Source: Litoditis marina (Eukaryota > Nematoda > Chromadorea > Rhabditida > Rhabditidae). Taken from it: a DNA stretch of 64,000 nucleotides. Shown here piece after piece: positions 59,391 through 64,000 of this stretch. Numbering within the stretch: position 1 is the first letter of the stretch; each line of letters begins with the position of its first letter. The DNA lies in assembly GCA_964036275.1 (NCBI GenBank), contig OZ038438.1, positions 2,672,978 to 2,736,977 on the forward strand, in the 5' to 3' direction. The notes below the pieces were generated by a model. It was not told the origin of the DNA. It saw only the letters and a list, made by a program, of their open reading frames with translations, and did no database searches. The translations under genes were made by a program, and so were the position numbers.

Positions 59391-62300
59391 TTATAACTGC
59401 CAATGCTCTGCAAAATCGACGTAGAGTGCATTTTCTAAACGAGAGATGGCATTTTTAAATGAGAGGGAACCGGTGAGATAGGTTGAACCAGGTGTTGCAT
59501 CCTGAAAAAAAAAATATAAAAATAACAAATTTAACATTCTTTTTAGAATATAAGTGATCTCTTGAATAATCTATGCCTACCTGATAACCCGTGGAAACAT
59601 TGCTGTTCTGAGTAGCCAAAGCAGAGAAAAACGGACGAAGTTCATCAAAACTTGTGAGTAGTTTCATCCCACATAAAGATATAGCCTGAGTTTCTCTCTC
59701 AGTATCGCTGATCTTTCCATACTGAAAATAAGAATCACGTTTACCGGATTTTGTCAATAATTTATAGAAATGAACGTTAATGTGCTTTTTAACGAATAAC
59801 TAATTTCTTCCTTCTCCCTCGCACAGATAAACTATGACCAACTCTCTATTTATCAATGTTGTGGAATGCGAATTTAATATCGTCGAAAACTAGGCGATCC
59901 CAACACTCAATTCATTGATTGACTTGTTTTATTATCATTTCGTGATTCTGGAATACCTTCGTTTTCAGTAGCTTGTTGATTCGACCAGCAAATGGAACGA
60001 ACATGTCTGACTTGTCTGTAGCGACGGAGTTAACGAATGCCCAATGACACCTAGAAGTTGACATTATTATATTTCCTTTCGTATACAAGCCATATCTAGC
60101 ACGCTTCAGATAAGCGACATGGGAAACCTCTATAATATATTGGACATCTCATTCCGAAACATTGCAAACGTACATTTGAAACTGTGCGAGATACCCGGCT
60201 GGCAATGTACACAACGTTTCCAATAGTTTGCAGGCAGCTAGGTACAGTTGCATCCAGGCATCGTCACGGGCACAAGCAAGATCTTCCATTCCGATTCTAT
60301 CCCCATTCAGTTGCTGTTCCATTTGAAGAAGTACGTGTACCTGCAAAGTTTTGTAAACAAATATTGTCACATTTCTCCTGACTGTCAGTAAAGAATTAAT
60401 ATATGATTCGTTTAACAGAACGAGAGATGTACACAATTCGTGGCTCATCATGTTTAACCAAGTTAAATTCAGCCATACGAAAAACTCACTAATTCCGTAA
60501 TCATAATAGGCCAAATGCCGACGAGACTCGGAGGACGCAGACGGATCAGAAGAACTCGAATGCACAGAAAGACGGCCGAACGAATTGTGGGTGACTGAGA
60601 GACACGCAGATTCTCCGAAAGCCTTTCTGAAGATAACATCCAGTTATACCCCTATCTCTATAACCAAATGCAGAACCACAGTGAACCACTAAAATAATTA
60701 ACATTATAGTAATTGCTATAAAAATAAATGGTTTTTTTGTATAATGTTAGTTTTCAAATAGATGGACGAGAAATTGCAAGCCGGACAAGCTGTTTTGAAC
60801 CAGCAAGTTTCATAATTTTCTGGAAACGGGTATTTTGAGAGGAGGGGGGAGGTGTTTGTCCGGAGGCTATAAAATTAATGTTAACTCACTACAATTAAAA
60901 ATTACAAAACTGTTACTATTTCCGTAAAGTACTATAATCCATTGGTCTTCTATCCTAAAACATGATTCAGCTATTAACTTATAATCGCTACCTTGAATAT
61001 CATTCATCTGGGCTTGGTATTGATCCATCTCTGACCCCAAAACCACAAAAGCAAGGCGTTTAAGGGCTTGCGCTCGTGCTTCATACTCCTGCTCTTTCGA
61101 AGTCATAATACTGAACGATGCGTTCGGAGTGTAGGCAATACTCTCTGAAAATATAATTGAGTAACGTATCAACTGAAAATCTTATTATCATTTTGATTAA
61201 TGACATTAAAAACGTTGATAAATTTTGAAAAACATTTCTTTGCTTCCAAAAACCAAACATAACCTTTGAAAGAAACTACACAATTATAACTTCTCAAATT
61301 TAACCAATATTAGAGACGTTACGCTGATTCTACCATTTAGGAATCTGAAATGAACACAATTCGAAAATTATTAGAACTTACTGAGAAGGTCTTTGAAAGA
61401 TGTCTTGTCGTGGGTCATCAAATGATCAGTCACAATAAGCCATTGCCGGAGCGATTTTATATCCATTTTGAAAAATGCTTAAAAATAAACATAAATATAC
61501 GAAGAAAATAGATATGACCAAGTGTTCACACGAGCTTCACTCACATCCTATGACTGACGATCGCATTCCGATGTGAATTGAGATACGAAAGATAGAGTAC
61601 AACCTACATTGTGATCGGAATGACAACGCAACTTTTCTTAAAGAATGACGATTATGTGCTCCAATCTCAACGCTTCAGTCCTTTAAACTGCAATATATTT
61701 TTCACTTGCAGTTTAAAGGACTGACGCGACGAGATTGGAGAACATAATCGTCCCACTCTACACTAAACTCACATGATTCCAACAACAGCTCTAAGGTGAT
61801 TTTCTTCCAAACCGGACGCATATAATTGAAAGAACTCATAGATGCCAAGAGCTGAGATGAAGCTAGGAAGAAACGGGCATTCCGAGCACTGCAAGATTTT
61901 TAATTTCTCTGATAGAATATGAACATTTTTGTAAAGATTACCGCTATAACTATGACATAATAGAGATCAATATCAACCAGAGCGGAGTTAATGTATTTAT
62001 TTTGTTTCATCTGGCAAGCAAAATAATCACGCTTGGACAACCGAGGTGTCAATACTATAACCAGGCTTATTAATTTTCGCGAACAAGCCTGGATAACCAT
62101 AAAAATAACGGTTTGAGAACCGAAGAATCTCCAAGTAATGGGTTGGTGCATGGATCATGGTGAATATGATTGATTCGTAACTTTTTGTACTTACTTCTTG
62201 GCTCTCAGATATGGAACAACATTATTCCAAACAGCGTGTAAAGTGGGAAGAAGGCGATCCTTATCGTCACTTTTACAAACAGAGTCAACTAACTCAGCAA

Positions 62301-64000
62301 GATTCTGAAATAAGAATTCGACTACTTAGTCAAAATAACGTTTCTTGTTAGCAATTTGATTAAACTAGGTCACTATTTGTGTACTTGCAAGTTGAATTGG
62401 AGATCATTTGCGATTGCGTGTAACCGAAAATTTATGTGGATAAAAAATGATAAATCCCGTTCAAGTAGAACATTCGTATAGCAACGCGAACAGAAAATGC
62501 TTGACAGAAAACACACCTCAGCTAGAATAAATAGGGCCTGTGTGCTGTGTGCAGGATCCCGCTTGTTGTTATTCGTGTCTTTCACAGAGCCGCGTAGATT
62601 TGAACTGCTTTTCTTCTCAGGAATAGACGGTATACTGTTCGAGGTATCGATAGAGGGCGGCCTAGAGCTAATCAACATTGGACTTTGTCTATCATGGAGA
62701 GGTAAAATCATACTGTATACACTTTCTGCTAAACTCCTCGTTGTCAAATCAAACCTTTCCGTTTTCTGATTTTATCCCAAACTTTCCGTCATTTTCCAGT
62801 TTTTCAGCAAATCATATGAAAAGTTTGAAATCTGAGCAAACTTTTGCACGTGGATCAGAAACATCACAGATTCGAAGAATGTCCATCGTCACTCGTAAAA
62901 AAATTAACACTGACTAACCTATTGAGTAAGGAGAGAGCAGAGCCTCTGTTGGAGCCTTGTTCCGACAAAGTCAACGATGACATGGGTGTGTTGAGTGGAG
63001 TGCTCGATTCAACCGAGGGACTGGCATCTTGAGAGCGCGAACCTGAATATGACAAAATTAGGCATGAAGTGTACGGTATCACTAATGCGAACAAACATAA
63101 GATACTAGGGTGAATCTGCTCGTCCAGTCCGGAAGGGTCCCAATAGACCAATTAGATGACAAACCTATATTCTGATCTTGTCTCACTACCAAGGTTCTTT
63201 TCAGCCAGGTGGTTGTCTCGAGTTGCCAGGAAACGACAACATTCACTGCTTCCGTCAAGCGCTGCACGGCATCATGAACAGCACGGCACATCGTTTTGTC
63301 TTCCACAATATATGATGCCCCGGCAACTCGTACGAAGTCACACAGAATACTGCAACATAACACTAACATTAGTAAAAAAAAAGTACAACTTTCAAGAAAA
63401 TCTTCTAGTTTTTTGTGTAACAAAACTTCATGAACAGACGCAGAAGGTGATCTGTTTGGACACAACTTCATTCTTACTTATTATTCTCCTTTCTGTCACA
63501 ATCCACCTCCCCCAATGATAAGAATCTGGATACTCACATGAATAGCAGGAAGATAGCCCTGGGTGGTAGATTGGCAAATGGCGCATCGCTGAACAGGATC
63601 TGTAGTGAGGGCCAGCACTGGCGCAGCTGGACGGGAGGCAGAGCCCGCACACAACCATGCACAAGTTCCAGCAGAGGAGCCTCCGTTGGGAATGCACCCT
63701 CAACAAGATACAATTGTCCAATTATTCAAGATACCAGAGTGAAAAAAGTTGTGTGATATAGATATATATGATGGATGAGCTCCCACCAACACAGTAACTC
63801 TCGTTGAGCTCGCGAGCAAGAAGTGGGGTCACATGGTTGACCCTGTAAGGATTTTTGAAATGTAAATTAGCTTGCATTATGAAATATTACCTTGTCTGTC
63901 TGAGGACCCAGTTTGGATGCCTTCGCTCCACTTTCTTTCAGTGTTTCACAAACAGCCGAAATCAAGTCCTCCACTGGGATCACTTTCAAACTGAGAAGGA
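59391..64000 (-). CDS. DOP1: DOP1 (Dopey), C-terminal part, continues off the window
   Basis: A large protein of endosome-to-Golgi traffic that works with MON2. Only 3' exons are present, in phase: 63538-about 63693, 63165-63349, 62915-63042, 62517-62765, 62195-62304, 61773-61888, 61382-61477, 60992-61144, 60490-60626, 60174-60340, 59957-60050, 59581-59721 and 59391-59501 (stop 59391-59393). Another exon reaches the edge (about 63892-64000). A piece near 63786-63837 is probably an exon, but its phase is not settled. Diagnostic segments are DKDRLLPTLHAVWNNVVPYL, DHLMTHDKTSFKDLL, QALKRLAFVVLGSEMDQYQA, QERLSENL, WMQLYLAACKLLETL, GYLAQFQMCHWAFVNS and LLTSFDELRPFFSAL, in the order seen in human DOP1A/B. 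One donor is GTCAGT. A MITE lies in the intron 61478-61772. A or B type cannot be assigned. Confidence 0.93.
61638..61760. mobile_element. TTAA-flanked palindromic MITE, copy 5
   Basis: Left end TTAAAGAATGACGATTATGT, right end GAACATAATCGTCCCACTC, with the inner CAGTCCTTTAAACTGC palindrome intact. The right TTAA has been lost. It ends 13 bases before a DOP1 exon (61773-61888), close to the splice donor. Confidence 0.8.

Overview
This window is nuclear DNA from an animal (metazoan). Its genes are cut by many GT-AG introns, the base composition is AT-rich, and the protein set includes a seven-transmembrane receptor, a Gs-type G-protein alpha subunit, an LSM14-type RNP protein and an RNF38/44-type RING ligase. 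Splice donors are often GTTAGT, GTTTGT, GTTGGT or GTCAGT rather than GTAAGT. This, together with acceptor-like sites just before several start codons, would suit a flatworm-like lineage with trans-splicing, but I cannot name the species. Exon coordinates were read by hand from splice sites and reading phase; introns listed for the named genes preserve the reading frame, except where a 5' end is flagged as uncertain.

Layout. 1-2379: decayed LINE reverse transcriptase, an inverted-repeat element, a LINE tail and a MITE. 2380-4388 (-): prefoldin subunit 3. 4389-7128: no confident gene. 7129-10283 (-): RING-H2 ubiquitin ligase of the RNF38/44 type, possibly with 5' exons near 13.1-13.4 kb. 10.3-14.7 kb: several MITEs. 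14722-17790 (-): TRMT61A. 17999-19466 (-): VPS25, only 208 bp upstream of TRMT61A. 20423-26740 (-): USP3. 27936-30031 (+): RPS6. 30.0-33.0 kb: intergenic with a 55-bp tandem repeat. 32988-36173 (-): 3' part of a gene I do not recognise. 37024-43527 (-): VPS4, with a complete receptor gene (39941-41072, +) inside one intron on the other strand. 44131-49993 (+): G-alpha-s, divergent from VPS4. 50.0-54.9 kb: repeats including a 99-bp perfect inverted repeat. 54894-57985 (-): LSM14/CAR-1. 59391-64000 (-): 3' end of DOP1 (Dopey), cut by the window edge.

The genes are mostly housekeeping: ESCRT (VPS25, VPS4), endosome-Golgi traffic (DOP1), translation and RNA (RPS6, LSM14, TRMT61A), protein folding and ubiquitin (PFDN3, RNF38/44-like, USP3) and signalling (G-alpha-s and an orphan receptor). 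They do not form one pathway. The accessory layer is a rich set of short palindromic elements, several inside introns. The main one is a family of about 120 bp bounded by TTAA, present in five copies. I see no operon-like defence locus, CRISPR array or integrated virus. The most unusual points are the nested receptor gene, the tight VPS25-TRMT61A spacing with a splice acceptor between them, the nested MITE with a 9-bp target duplication, and an exon fragment copied into a neighbouring intron.
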